From Linepithema humile (lineage: Eukaryota; Arthropoda; Insecta; Hymenoptera; Formicidae), in contig NC_090128.1 of assembly GCF_040581485.1 (NCBI RefSeq), forward strand, positions 14,632,001-14,696,000: a stretch of DNA of 64,000 bases. The letters run 5' to 3'. The position numbers and the translations under genes were made by a program. Below, piece by piece: positions 30,988-44,515 of the stretch (position 1 is its first letter; every line of letters begins with the position of its first letter). Below the pieces are notes generated by a model that saw nothing but the letters and a program-made list of their open reading frames with translations, did no database searches and was not told the origin of the DNA.

Positions 30988-33900
30988 TTATTCTTGGATT
31001 GAGTAGTTTTCCGGTAGACAGTAATGCTGGAGGCAGTAATAATTCTGGCCATCTTCGTAGTGACACCGTGTCCCATCTGGAAAGTATGAGTCGATATCTA
31101 AGTCGAGCATTTCCAGGCGTGCCACATATTCATATTGCTTTTTTGCAGCAGATACAATTCGTCGGCAATATACGGTACAGGCTATCCACAGTTTCGTCTT
31201 ATCATGAATGACCTTCCATCCCGGCCCATTTTCTGGATCATAGTTGAAATATTTTCCGCCTCCCTTTTTCACCTTTAAATTGTATTCGGTGGTAGCATAT
31301 TCGGTAATTCTTTTGCGTTTTCCAGTGCAAAGTCTTGAGTCATTGCAAAGAACCACGTCGTAATATGGCCCATTACAACTAGCCGTTTTGTAAGTACCAT
31401 GTGTGCAAAAACGTCGTTTGATTACCACGTCTTTGGATTGCGTCAAGCAACTGCTTTTACAGGAGTCTTCTTTCCATTCACTCCAATTATTGTTTTCACA
31501 ATACGGAAAAATGTATGGTGGTTCGATAACGGCCACGCATTCTCCGCCGCGACATTCTTTCTCGAGTGCACAACGTGTTCCTAAAAAAAATTTAGTTCAA
31601 AACTTTAGATTGAACTCCTTAATTACAAAAAAGACATACCATCCAACGCAGGTCCGGCAAAAAAATACTCATTTTTGCGAGGCGTTTCGCATTGTAAGAC
31701 TTGACATATATCATGCAACGTGACTACGTTTGCATCTTTGTCGCGTAAAAATAATTCACATTGCTCTTTGGCGGTCCATTCTCTTCCTGGCAAATCGTGA
31801 TAACGCGAATGGCCCAGTGCATATGGATTTTCGGTCTCTTCTCGTCTTGTATGATCGAGAAGACACGGTTTTCTTTTCCTGAGATTTTTTGTAATGTTAC
31901 GACTACACTCGGACCATGTTATTTGTCCCCGCAAATATTGAAAATCTGTCATTATGTATCTGCTTTTCGCACACGTCGAATTGATGAAGTCATTATCGTG
32001 TTTCATTCCTAATCTTTTGAACAATTAAATTATTACTTTCGAAAATATGCCTTATCTGCAATATTTTTAAATATTTTGTAGTTACTAAGAAGTTTTACAC
32101 CTTAAAAAACTATATCTCTTTAAAACTCTGAGTAGTTTTATCTTACAATTGAACAAATATGAAAATTCTTCTAATAAATATTATATACTTAATTTGTATA
32201 AAAAAGTATACATAAACTTACAGATGGCCGATTTCATGAGCAGCAGCACGAGACGTCGCAAAACCCGAGACTGCGTTAGGACCGGTAGAACTGATTTCTA
32301 CTAAAGCGCACGATAAAATCTCGGTACACGAGTAATTGACGAAAGAACTTCCTACAACACTATAATGCTTTCGTTCCTTTTCTGACTCATATAGATTTAT
32401 TCCGGTCAGGTAAAGGCCAATGTCCCACTGAAGCGAATCAATCCCGTCTTTAGGATACAAAAAATTCAAGTAATCGCAGAATGAATTGATCATCTTTGTA
32501 TGGTTACCGTCGAAGTAGACGAATTTGATAGCTGTTTATCCATTATTACCAACTTTACCAATGAAATATCAACAAGAACACCAAAACTTGAATGATGCAA
32601 CAAAGCTTGAATTTGGTTCACGTATGCTAGTATCATATCGCGTAACTTATCCTCATCATTGTCCAGAATAGGCATGTACATATGATATGCTGCTTCGTCG
32701 AAAAAAACGGCAAGTTCTATGATCAATTTCTTTTGCGTATTATCAATGTTTTCCTTTTTAAAGTTCATCCTTTTTGTTTGATCCCTAAGACATGTTTTTC
32801 TTTCCCATAGTGTTTCCATTTCATTACAATTATACTCGGGCCATGTTATATTCCTTTCCAAATTGCTAGAACTTTGCTCTGGTATTAATCCTAAACTGTA
32901 AAACAGATAAATTATTAATTTTAAGTATATGCATTACTTTGCATTGTTTAATTAAAATATTCTTAAATATCTTTTAGTTTATTAATAGTTTATATAACAA
33001 ACAATTAAAGAATGAAATTTTTTTGAAATGATTGTTTACTTGTTGATTTTATTGTACATTTCTACAATTAAATAAATTCCATTATATAATGTTATTTATT
33101 TTCAATTTATACGTAAAACTAGTTCTTAAAAACTTACAGCTCTCCGATCATCTTAATAGCAGTAAGAGGGTATTCGACTTCAGATTTGTCACGGAATTCT
33201 GCTATCGCGCATGAGAGAAGCGGCTTACATACGCTATCGAAGTAAGTATATCCCGTAATCTGAAAATTCTTCTCATCTCTGTCATGCGTTTTAAATTTTA
33301 CCATAACATTTTCATAAAGTTTTATTCCGGTTAAGTAAAGGGCAATATCCCAGTGATGCGGATTATTATCGTTCGGAAAATTTAGAGAATCCGCGTATGT
33401 GCAGAACGAAAAGAGCAATTCGCCAGCATTGCCGTCAGAAATTGGCAAATTTGACGGCTGTTCTCTCAGCATAATTAAACGTATTAACGTAATATTCATA
33501 AAAACATCCAAACTCGGACGATTAAAGGCAGCCTGGATGCGATTCACGTACGCTAATATAATATTGTGTAACTTATCCTCATCATTGTCCAAAATAGACA
33601 TGGACTTATTATATGCTGCTTCGTCGATAAAAACGGCAAGTTCTATGGTTAAGTTCTGTCCCGCATTGTCATTATTGATGTTTTCCGGTTTGGAAATCAT
33701 TGTTTTTGCTTGATCTCTAAGACACGTTTTTGTTTCCCAGAGTTTTTCAATTTTGTTACTATTCTTAGACCATGTTACGCACTTTTGCGAATCGCTAGAA
33801 CTTTGCTCTTGTGTTAATCCTAAACTGTTGATCAGATAAATTATTAATTTTAAATATATGTTTCACTTTGCATTATTTGATTGAAATATTCGTATTTATC

Positions 33901-36900
33901 TTATGATTTAGTAATAGTTAACATGGTAAACAATTAAAGAATAAATTTTTTTAATAATGACTGTTTACTTGTTGATTTTATTGTGCAATTGTACAATTAA
34001 ATAAATTTTATTATAAAATGTAATTTATTCTCTATACGTAAAACTAATATACAAAAACTTACAGATTTCCGATCTTATAAATAGCTTCAAGAGATGATGT
34101 GATTTCAGATGAATCACGGAATTCTACTATTGCGCAAGATAAAAGCGGATTGCATGCGCCATCTTGGTAGGTTCTTCCCTTAATATCATAATTCTTTTTG
34201 GTTCTGTAATACGGTTGCAATACGTGAATATATTCATAAAGATTTATTCCGGTTAAGTAAAGGCCAATGCCCCAGTGACGCGGATCATTATCGTCCGAAG
34301 GATTAAGAAAATTCACGTATGTGCAAAAAGAATTGAGCAATTCTTTAGCGTCGCCATCAGAAATTGGCAAATTTAACTGCTGTTCTTTCAGATATTTTAA
34401 ACTTATTAACGTAATATTGAAAAAGGCATCCAAACTCGGACGACTGAAAGCATTTTGGATACGATTTACATAGTCTAATATCATATTGTGTAACTTATCC
34501 TTATCATTGTTCAAAATTGACATGGACGTATTATATGCTGCTTCGTCATAGAAAACGGCAAGTTCCACAGTTAAATTTTGTTGCGCATTGCGCACGTGAC
34601 GTCGCTTTAGTTTAAACATGTCCCAGTGGTAAAGACTTGAATCAGCAAAATATTCCATTGATTTTTTAATAACATAAGGTTTGCCAAGTGAAAGATTAGA
34701 TTGTCCTCTAAAATCGTAGATTAAACACATAGGCATGAAATCGTTCCGCAAAGGCTGTATCTCTAACGTGTTGTTCTCCACAAAAACAAATCCTTCCTGC
34801 TTTTAAAAAGATATATTTATTCTTTATGTGTCATTGTATATAAAACGAAAAATAATAAAGGTCACAAGTAATCACATAAAAATTTAAAAACTGTTTGTTT
34901 TTCATGTGATATTACTGACCCATGTGGGAATTTTATACATCAGACTAGTATTAGATACTGGCGAGATACAGATCCAGTACCGAAAAACGAGTTTTACGTT
35001 TCGGTACTGGCATAGTACAAAACCAGTATTAAAATAACAATGGTTTAGTACTAACCCATTATCTAAATCAGTATTGAATAATGGTACTGAAATGGTATAC
35101 TGCCGGTAAATTTACGGTACTGTATCTGTACAAAAATTAGTAAAAGAAAATGTCAAATGTCAAGTACTGAGACGGTATACTGCCGGTAAATTCAAGGTAC
35201 TGTGCCCGTACTGGAATTGGCAAAAGGAGAGCGTTGAATGCCAGTACCGAAATGGTACATTGCCGGTAGTTTTTTTTGTACTATACCTGTACAAAAATTA
35301 GTAAAAGAAATGTCAAATTACAGTACCGAAACGGTATACTGCCGGTAAATTCAAGGTACTGTGCCCGTACTGGAATTGGCAAAAGAAGAGCGTTGAATGC
35401 CAGTACCGAAATGGTACAATGCCGGTAAATTTTTTAGCACTAAAATTGGCAAAAGAAGAACATCGAATACTTAGTATACATCATAGGAGGCAATGTCAAA
35501 GAGTATAACCGTTGTATATTTTAATGTGACAGAAAGTGAAACTATATTCTAGTCCATTGCATTATTAACAAAACGGATAAACTTAGTAAAAAAGAATTAT
35601 ATTTCTTTACGAAAAAGGAGAACCTTGAATAATTGGCCGAGAAACGGAGTAATAACAGTTATTGTGAGTGATAATTCTGTTATTTATCATTTTTACTAGT
35701 TGTCAAATTCTCTCTTTTTTTGTATTATGGAAAATAATTTTTTAATTGCAATTATATCAATTTCATAACTCATAATTACAGCTATATCCAGTGGTAAACA
35801 TTGAATAGAAAATGCTGAAAAAGAAGTAATTTTACACCAAAAAATATCAAGATTTAAAGAAACTAAAGACTATATCATCATCATCGTTATTATCAAGATG
35901 AAATGAATCCAGTTTCTGCTTTAAAACAGATTATTGAACTTACATTACCGATATCTATATTAGATGATTTTAATATTTTGGATGCTTCAATGGACGTTGA
36001 GGTCTTGGTAATTAATTTTTTTAGATTGTTTTAATATTTTATTTAATAAATAAAATATTTTATATTAATTATTAATTGATATATTTTATAATGTAATTAA
36101 TTTATTTTATATGTGTATAATAAATAATTCTAATAATAATACTGTAATTTAATTTAATTATCGCACACAAAATTGATACTAATTATTGGAAATTGATACT
36201 GATCTTAAATATTGTTACAGTATTGAGAATCAGTATTGATTTTTGATACTATAATAGTATTTGAAAACAGAACAGATATTTAATACTGTTACTGTATTGG
36301 GGATTGGTATTGATTTTTAGTACTGTTATGTTGAGAATCGGTACTGATTTAATACCGTAACAATAATGGAAATCGGTACCGTAACAATAATGGAAATCGG
36401 TACTGCAGCAATACTGGAATTCTGTACCAAAGTAGTACTGTAATTCGAGTCTTGGCCCAATTCTATCATCCCAGTATTTCTCCAGTATCACATCAGTACT
36501 GGCATCTAGTAACGCGCCAATACTCAGTACCAGAAATCGGTACTGGGCCATTATCTCGCCGGTAGTCATTTCCCACATGGGGACCAATCCATGTTCATGA
36601 CAAAAGTTAATAACCGCAGAGCTGATATGATCTTCATGATAATAAAAGCAATGACTTGATACGTTTAATTTAAACAATTTCTCTGTCACGCCTTTCGCAT
36701 TATATTTCCGTTCTTTGAACGCAGGCGATACAATTCGATCACTTCTACGCAGATTCAGTTGAATCAATCGTTCGAAAACTTTCAGTGTTATTGGTATCTG
36801 TAATTTGAATGACAATTAAAAAAGAAATTTGATAATTCTCGAATAACGAGCAACAAATAGAATTATACTGTAAAACGCACGTACCTTTATTGCGCCTGTC

Positions 36901-37001
36901 GGATTCGATGCCGGCAGTAATATTGTTTCAATATCATGCGTAATTTGCGCGTACGTTTCATTTAGTAAAATTATTATCATATATTTCAATAAAAAAAACA
37001 T
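30988..37001 (-). pseudogene. ADAMTS-like secreted metalloprotease gene 1, with repeated and damaged catalytic exons
   Basis: Reprolysin-type (M12B) zinc protease with a thrombospondin-like motif. Exon 1 (about 36885-37001) is a signal peptide. Exon 2 (about 36588-36799) and 34059-34790 are prodomain and catalytic parts. Catalytic exon versions then follow in tandem: one ends IYKIGNL (34059), one IKMIGEL (33134), and one AAHEIGHL (32218). Only the last has the zinc-binding HEIGH, completed across an intron by GMKHD in 31623-32024. The exon 32218-32861 is frameshifted near 32493. The last exon, 30988-31536, has a WSEWKEDSC thrombospondin-type motif and cysteine-rich tail. Gene 2 has a single catalytic exon. 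Identity of the family is firm; expression is doubtful. Confidence 0.75.
34919..36581. mobile_element. Unclassified transposon (1663 bp) in an intron of metalloprotease gene 1
   Basis: The ends form the inverted repeat CCCATGTGGGAA. A GA dinucleotide flanks both sides (34917-34918, 36582-36583), and the matching intron of gene 2 at about 40435 lacks the insertion. Inside, a module of about 80 bp with CGGTATACTGCCGGTAAATT is repeated several times at 35040-35460, and TACTG/CAGTA-rich sequence fills the right end. It has no open reading frame. I cannot place it in a superfamily. Confidence 0.75.
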
Positions 37002-38330
37002 TTTATTTTCTTAAGTTCTCGTTCAATTTCAAACTATTAAACTATTAATCAAATAATTTATATACTCGCACTAGCACTGTCGCGTTCGTTATACCTGATA
37101 TGATCACGAATGAAACCCGAACTGGCGTATGAGGAATATCTTTCGTGTAGTGTGACACCTATTGTATATTCTCTCTTTGCTACATGTATATGTATAAATA
37201 TTTATGTTTTTAAATCCAAACGTTTAAATGTAGTATTTACGATGACGGTATAAAATGTAGGTTTATAAAATGTAATTTATCACTAATATGTATAATATGT
37301 AACATTGATCGGAAACGTAAAAGTTTAATTTTTAATAATTTGATTTCAAAATGTTGATAATTATTGTTGGTATATAAAATTGTCGTTTATGCGTATTCGT
37401 AATATCTTGTAAGTTACGTTAAAATTCAGGATCAATAGAAATCAAAGAAAAGAAACAATTAAATAAATATATACATATTGCAACAGACATTGTTAAGAAT
37501 TAATATTTTTATACAATTATTCTGTCGAATAAAATTTGTTGGTAAAAAATATTAAAAGTTAAAAATATATATTGAGTAGTAATATTCAGTTAATAAATAT
37601 ATTGAAATCAATTATTTGTAACATCATTCTAACGTAATGTAAATTTAACAATGTGACACGCTCATAAGTGCAATAAGGGATTCTTTATTGGCAATGAATA
37701 ATTTGAGAAATATCCAATCATGTGATACGTTGTACAATACAATTATAAATATATATACAAGTATAACTATAGAGAAAGCAACACTTTGTTTAAGTAATAT
37801 ACATATATATTTAAGTAGTATATTCTAACTTTCACGAGAGATTTAAAGTTTACGTAGTCGATCTTCTTATGGAAGAAGAATCTACTAATTAATTCGATAG
37901 CAACATGTAATGCATTGGCTGTAGCTGTAACGGCGCGTCCGACGAAGAAGGAAAGCAGGTACCAATGACGAAAATCGATTCAGATGCTTAATTAATTCTG
38001 AGCATTGATTTATCATTATATTTTTTTCAAATCCCTGTCAACTAACAAATATTTATTTTTTTTTTTATGCAATTACTAACTATTAAGTTATTTGGATTTT
38101 GGATGGAATTTTTCATGTCGATAATTCGACGTATTTCTTCTCGTATAAATTTACTATATGCTAACAAAAAATGGATTTATTGCTTAAAATAGAAAGTAAC
38201 GACGATAATTTAATGGATCCTAGATTTTATACTGAACAAATACTAAACATTTCTAAATTGAATTACTTTTGTTTTGCAATTTTATTTTTTCTTAGATCCT
38301 TGCCCACACATGTCGAGAAGCTTTCGGTAA
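37002..38330. other. Host intergenic DNA between metalloprotease genes
   Basis: It holds the upstream region of gene 1, including ATCTTTCGTGTAGTGTGACAC and its counterpart upstream of gene 2 at 40981. It also holds the 3' flank of gene 2, which resembles 30480-30980. The pattern shows a tandem duplication. No separate gene is seen. Confidence 0.6.
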
Positions 38331-40859
38331 TTATTCTTCGATTGAATTGTTTTCCGGCAGACAATAATGCTGGCGGCAATAATAATTTTGCCCATCTTTC
38401 TCGTGACACCACGTTCCATCTGGAAAGTATGGTTCGATTTTTAAGTCGAGCATTTCCTGGCGTGGTGCATAAAAAAAAAACAGACTGTAATTAGCAGATA
38501 TTTCTTCTTCACGTAGGCAGTGTATGGTACAGGCTCTCCACGGTTCCTCGACGACATGGGAGGCCTGCTTTCCTGGCTCATTTAACGGTTCGTACTTGAA
38601 ATATTCTTTGCCCTGTCTTTTTATTTTTAGGCTAAGTTCAGTACATTTTAGAGCAGTATATTCGGCAATCGTAAAGCGTTCTTCAGTGCAAAGGCTGGAG
38701 TCATTACACAGAACCACGTCGTAATATGGCCCATCACAACTAGCCGTTTTGTAAATACCATGTTTGCAAAAACGTCGTTTGATTACCACGCCTTTGGATT
38801 TCGTCAAGCAATTGCTTTTACAAGAGTCTTCTTTCCATTCACTCCAATTATCGTCTTCACAATACGAAAAAATGTATGGTGGTGTGATAACGGCCATGCA
38901 TTCTCCGCCGCGACATTCCTTTCCGAGTGCACAATTAGTTCCTGAAAAAAATTTAGTTCAAAATTTTAATTAAAGTTTCTAATTACAAAAAAGACATACC
39001 ATCCAACGCAGGTCCCGCGAAGAAATTCCTATTTCTGTCAGGCGTTTCGCATTGTAAGACTTGACATACATCATGCAACGTGACTACGTTTGCATCTTTG
39101 TCGCGTAAAAATAATTCACATTGTGCTTTGGCAGTCCATTCCCTTCCAGGTAAATCGTGATAACGTGAATGGCCCAGTACATATGGATCATCGGTCTCTT
39201 CTCGTCTCGTGTGATCAAAAAGACACGGTTTTTCTTTCCACAGATTTTTCGTAATGTTACGACTACATGCGGACCATGTTACTTGTCCCCGTAGATATTG
39301 CCAATCTGACATTATGTATTTGCCATTCGGACACGTCGAATCGATAGAGCCATTATCGTGTTCCATTCCTAATCTTTTGAACAATTAAATTATTACGTTT
39401 GAAAATATGCCTTATCTGCAATATTTTTAATACTTTGTTGTTACTCAAAAGTTTTACACTTTAAAAAACTAAATCTTTTAAAAACTCTGAGCAGTTTTAT
39501 CTTTCAATTGCACAAATATAAAAATTCTTCTAATAAATATCATATACCTAATTGTATAAAAAAAGTATACATACACTTACAGATGACCAATCTCATGAGC
39601 AGCAATACGAGACGTCGCAAAACCCGAGACTGCGTAAGGACCGGTAGAACCGATTTCTACTAAGGCGCACGATGAATTCTGTGTACACGAGGAATTAAAG
39701 AAAGAACTTCCTACAACACCATAATGCTTTTGTTCCTTTTCTGACTCATATAGATTTATTCCGGTCAGGTAAAGGCCAATGTCCCACTGAAGCGAATCAA
39801 TCCCGTATTCAGAATACAAAAAATTCACGTAATCGCAAAATGAATTGATCATCTTTTTATGGTCACCGTCGAAAGCAGACAAATTTGACAGCTGTTTATC
39901 CATTATTACCAACTTTACCAATGAAATATCAACAGGAGCACCGAAACTTGAATGATGCAACAAGGCTTGAATTTGGTTCACGTATGCTAATATCATATTG
40001 CGTAACTTATCCTCATCATTGTCCAGAATAGGCATGTACATATGATATGCTGCTTCGTCGAAAAAAACGGCCAGTTCTATAGTTAAATTTTGTCGAGCAT
40101 TGCGTGCGTGACGTCGCTTCAGTTTAAACATGTCCCGGTGGTAAAGTTTTGAATCAGCAAAATATTGCAGTGATCTTTTGATAACATAAGGTTTGCCAAA
40201 TGAAAGATTTGATTGTCCTCTAAAATCGTCGATTAAGCACATAGGCGTAAACTCGTTCCGCAAGGGCCGAATCTCTATTGTGTTGTTTTCCATAAAAAAA
40301 CAAGTCCTTCCTAATTTTAAGAAGATATATTTTTTTTACATGTTATATTTGTATTTAAAACGAAAAGTAATGCAGTATACAAGTAAAAACATAAAAATTT
40401 TAAAACAGTTTGTTTTTTTTGTAATATTACTGACCAATCCATGTTCATGACAAAAGTCGATGGCCGCAGAGCTGATATGATCTTCATGATAATAATAGCA
40501 ATGACTTGATACGTTTAATTCCAACAATTTTTCTGTAACGTTTTTAACATTATATTTCCATCCTTCGAACGCAGGCGGTACAACTCTATCACTTCCATGC
40601 AGATTCAGTTGAATCAATCGTCCAAAAACTTTTAGTGTTATAGATATCTGTAAAATAGATAACAATTAAGAAAAAAATTTTAAAATTCTTAAATAACGAC
40701 GATCGAGTAATAAATGGAATAATAACTGCAAAACGTACGTACCTCCTTTACTCCTGTCGGACTTAATGTTGGCAGTAATATTGTTTCCATATCTCGCGTG
40801 AGATGTGCGTAAGTTTTATTTAATAAGATTATTATCACAAATTTCGATATAAAGAACAT
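38331..40859 (-). CDS. ADAMTS-like secreted metalloprotease gene 2
   Basis: Five exons fit: signal peptide about 40742-40859; 40441-40649; 39577-40310; 38983-39384; and 38331-38940. The catalytic exon 39577-40310 ends in AAHEIGHL. The next exon starts RLGMEHDN, so the full zinc motif HEIGHxxGxxHD is assembled by splicing. The last exon holds WSEWKEDSCKSNC (thrombospondin type-1-like) and a CRRGGEC-like cysteine-rich stretch. The layout resembles secreted reprolysins known from hymenopteran venoms and ADAMTS proteins. I see no break in these exons. Exon edges are estimated from GT/AG signals and comparison with gene 1. Confidence 0.75.
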
Positions 40860-41654
40860 GTTATTTTATAAGTTTTTCAGTTTCAAGCAATTAATTAAAT
40901 AATTTACACACACGCATTTGCACTGTCGAGTTCGTTATATCTGATATGATCGCGTATGAAACACGAACTGGCGTATGAGGAATATCTTTTGTGTCATGTG
41001 ACATTTATAACACATTCTCTCTTTGCTACATGTATATGTATAAATATTTATGTTTTAAAATCCATATTTATGTTTTAAAAGTTTAGATGTAGTATTTACG
41101 ATAACGGTATAAGATCTAGGTTTATAAAATGTAATTTATCACTAATATGTATAATATGTAACATTGATCGGAAACGTAAAAGTTTAATTTTCAATAATTT
41201 AATTTCAAAATGTGGATAATTATTGTTGGTATATAAAATTGCCGTTTATGCATATTCGTAATGTCTTGTAAGTTACGTTAAAATTTGGGATTAATGGAAA
41301 TTAAACGAAGAAAAGAAACAATTAAATAAAATTATATATATTGCGATAGAGATTATTAAAAATGAATATTTTTATATATTTATTCTGTCTAATAAAATTT
41401 GTTGGTAAAAAATATTAAGAGTTAAAAAATATTTATTGAGTAGTAATATTGAGTTTCCAAATATATCGAAATCAATCACTTGTAACATCATTCTAACGTA
41501 ATGCAAATCAGGCGATGTGACACACTCATAAGTGCAATAAAAGCAATAATTTTTATTTGCAATAAATTATTTGAGAAATATCCAATCATGTGATACGTAA
41601 TTCAATACAATATCTATAAATATAGAGAAACCAATATTTTGTATAAGTAATATA

Positions 41655-42245
41655 TATATATATATATTTTAATAGTTTGTTATAAAATTCATGAGGTTTG
41701 AACATTAAGTAATCGATATTCTTATGACAGAGGAACTTACTTATTACTTCGGTAGCACAATTTCTAATGCGCTTGGTTGCATTAACCGTAGCTGTAACGG
41801 CGCACTTGATGAGGAATAAAACACAGGTACTAATGACGAATATAGATACAGATGCTAAATTAATTCGGAACACTTATTTAAAATTATATTCTTTTTTATA
41901 AATATGTCAATTTATAACTATTAATTTGTTTTCCTTCTGCCATCATAATAATGTAATTGATAGAATTTATTTTTTATGTCGATAATGATACGTATTTTTT
42001 TATAAATTTGTATTTTATAATAAAAAATAAATTTATTACGTAAAATAAAACGTAACATCGCTTGTTCAACGGGCTCTAGGATTGACGCTTAACAAATTGT
42101 AAATGATTTCAAATTGATTTATGCGTGTTTGCAATTTCATTTTTTCTTAAATCTTATGCCACACATATCAAGAAGCTCTCGACAATTATTCTTAGATTGA
42201 GTAGTTTTCCGGCGGGCAATAATGCTGACGACAGTAATAATTCTG
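41655..42245. repeat. Fragment of a third metalloprotease unit
   Basis: It matches 30470-31060 in the same orientation. It ends inside the last exon, where only about 20 codons of the C-terminus (YYCRQHYC) remain on the minus strand. After 42245 the sequence differs. Confidence 0.75.
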
Positions 42246-42986
42246 GTCATCCTTGTATCTTTCTCATTACAGTTAACCTCCGAAATTACTCCCTCTATCT
42301 TGATGAGATACAATTATTTTTTACAACTACCCTTTGTTGTTTTCTACAGAATGCCGAGTGTATTCGTGTGATACCAAAAACTATATAGTCTTTGTTCTTA
42401 TGTAAGTCGGGACGCATCGGGAATGTACATCGATTACATCGCGTATTTTGAAAGGTTTATTTCGATCGAAATTCATTGCGCGAGCAGCAGTGTTCACGTA
42501 AAACGATATTTTGTATTTTGTAACATTTATTTATTTTACGTGAGTATTTATCTTTAATTTTTACTCGTATATTTATTTATTTGTACTACAATATGGAATT
42601 GAAAAGCGCTCAAAAAGCTTTAAAACACAGAATTTTTATCAAGTAAAATTAATTTTTATATTAGATCACGCTGACAAATCTACAAACAAAATTTAAAAAA
42701 TACGACACAAAATACGATAGAAGGCGAAAAATAAAATAGTAAATTATTCAACGAAATTAAAATTCTGAATGCAAAAAGAATATCTTGTAATGTGCAAAAT
42801 ATTATATATCATATTAGGAATTTCTTTCACTCACGGCAAAGGAAGGTTTAGTGGGGTTGTTTACATACGCTCTGTAGCCTATGTGCTCTATGTCCTCTCT
42901 CCCTCACTTCCACGCTTTCTCTCTCTCGCACGCGTATCGGCACGCACATTCCTTTCCCCTACTTCTAAATCACACTTAAATCCTTC
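42246..42986. other. Host non-coding DNA
   Basis: No gene recognised. Short frames here lack family similarity and look like chance. Confidence 0.4.
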
Positions 42987-42994
42987 GACACGAC

Positions 42995-43162
42995 CAGTGA
43001 TGCCAATTCGAGCTCGCTGGTACCATGGGTACCGTAGAAGAGGGGATACCCACACAAGCGAAATCGCTGACGTCACATGTCCGTGTTGCTCGGCGAGCAC
43101 ACGGTGCGTATCCCCTCCACTACGGTACCCATGGTACCAGCGAGCTCGAATTGGCATCACTG
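42995..43162. mobile_element. hAT-type MITE (168 bp)
   Basis: The inverted repeat begins CAGTGATGCCAATTCGAGCT and extends about 60 bp on each side. The 8-bp repeat GACACGAC flanks it (42987-42994, 43163-43170). CAGTGATGCC and the 8-bp duplication are typical of hAT elements. Confidence 0.92.
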
Positions 43163-43170
43163 GACACGAC

Positions 43171-44515
43171 CTTATACGAATGAATCCTTGCCTATGAATT
43201 GTTACTATTCGCACGGCGGGACTTGAGCGAGGCAGACCGTTCGCGTATCGGCGCGTTATTCCCCCCCCCCCTCAACTACCCCCAATTCTTATTACTTTTC
43301 ACAGTCTTTCACCTTCCTCCCCCTTTCTACCATTACCTGTTGCGTACATGGCAGCGTGTCGAACGCGTATTCCGTGCAATGAGCGATATTCGAGTTTAAA
43401 TTTCATTCTAATATGACAAAATACGCGTCGGGAGTGTCGGCTAAAATATCGTATGATTATTGTAACATTGTTCCGCTGTAATTTCGCAGTAATATAAAAC
43501 GCGGAGTGCCGTTTAAAGTGACGTGCGCTTTTCATATTCGCGTCGCGATCGCGTGTAAATACTTTATAGACCACTGAGAGGAAGAGGAGTTATAGACTTT
43601 TACCGAGAGTTATAGCGAATCTATAGATGAACGCATTTTTGCTGTATGACAAATATTGGGACACGATTTTTTTTGACTTTAGGCTTGGCTCGGGGGAGGG
43701 AAAGGTCGGTTTCAATCATAAAATCTCCACTACGGCAGGGCAATCTTCGGTTCTACGTGCAGCGCGCTAGTTGTACAGATAGCCGGACTGTCGAAGGTAG
43801 TCGAGGACGGCTACCGGAGTTAGTCAAACGCTACCGATTGCTTTTCAGATGTCTTGTATCTAGTCGGTTGATTGGATGACTAATCACCTCATCTTCTTCG
43901 AGCTTATCTTTGCCTTCTGTTTTGAGAGAATCGTGCCCCAATTGGTAAATGTGGTCGTCTGAAACGCGGACGGAATTCGCGCGTAACGTCACAGCTTGGA
44001 CAATTCGGTTCGATTCGCCTGTGATGTCGGGAGTGCCGTTTTAAGTATCGCGCGATTTTCGTATTCAGGTACGCATGCGAGGAATGCATGCGCCGCGAAC
44101 GCGTGAGATTCAATGTGAGTGCTTCGATGGACCACTGAGAGGAGGAGGAGGCTGAGGAGGAGCATCGGGCGCCGGCGGAGCAACTTTACGGTAAGCAATA
44201 ATTCATTTATTTGTTGAAAATATTGTACATTAAAATATTTGAAAGACAAAATATTTACATTAGTTAATTTTTATCATTATTAGAATTTATTCGCATATTT
44301 TTTTACTTTTTATTTAAATAATTAAACTTTTTTAATAATTCTTTTATTACATATTTGCTTAGAAAACGAATTAAAAGTTCAATGTACTCAATATTTTTTA
44401 TGATTTTACAAATATTTTATATTGTGAACGCTGCTATAATTTTGATTTATTTTGTGTTTTACAGATCAACTATGCAGATTAACAGAACGACAACTCCGCT
44501 GCTGCGCATCGATCG
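43171..44515 (+). other. GC-rich host region with possible non-coding exons
   Basis: This segment is much richer in GC and CpG than its surroundings, like a host promoter. A possible exon ends at 44190 (TTTACG then GTAAGC). Another fits 44465-44515 (after TTTTACAG, before GTGAG). Neither has a long open frame. Two imperfect copies of a segment with GGGAGTGCCGTTT and GACCACTGAGAGGA occur at about 43500-43585 and 44025-44145. It could be the 5' end of a host transcript cut from its gene. Confidence 0.35.

Noticed and set aside
31399..31723. Plus-strand frames across the metalloprotease exons
   Set aside because: Antisense to the thrombospondin-like exon, which has clear family motifs on the minus strand.
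42769..43214. Overlapping frames on both strands at the 168-bp MITE
   Set aside because: They arise because the MITE is a near-perfect palindrome; the apparent similarity between them is just the inverted repeat.
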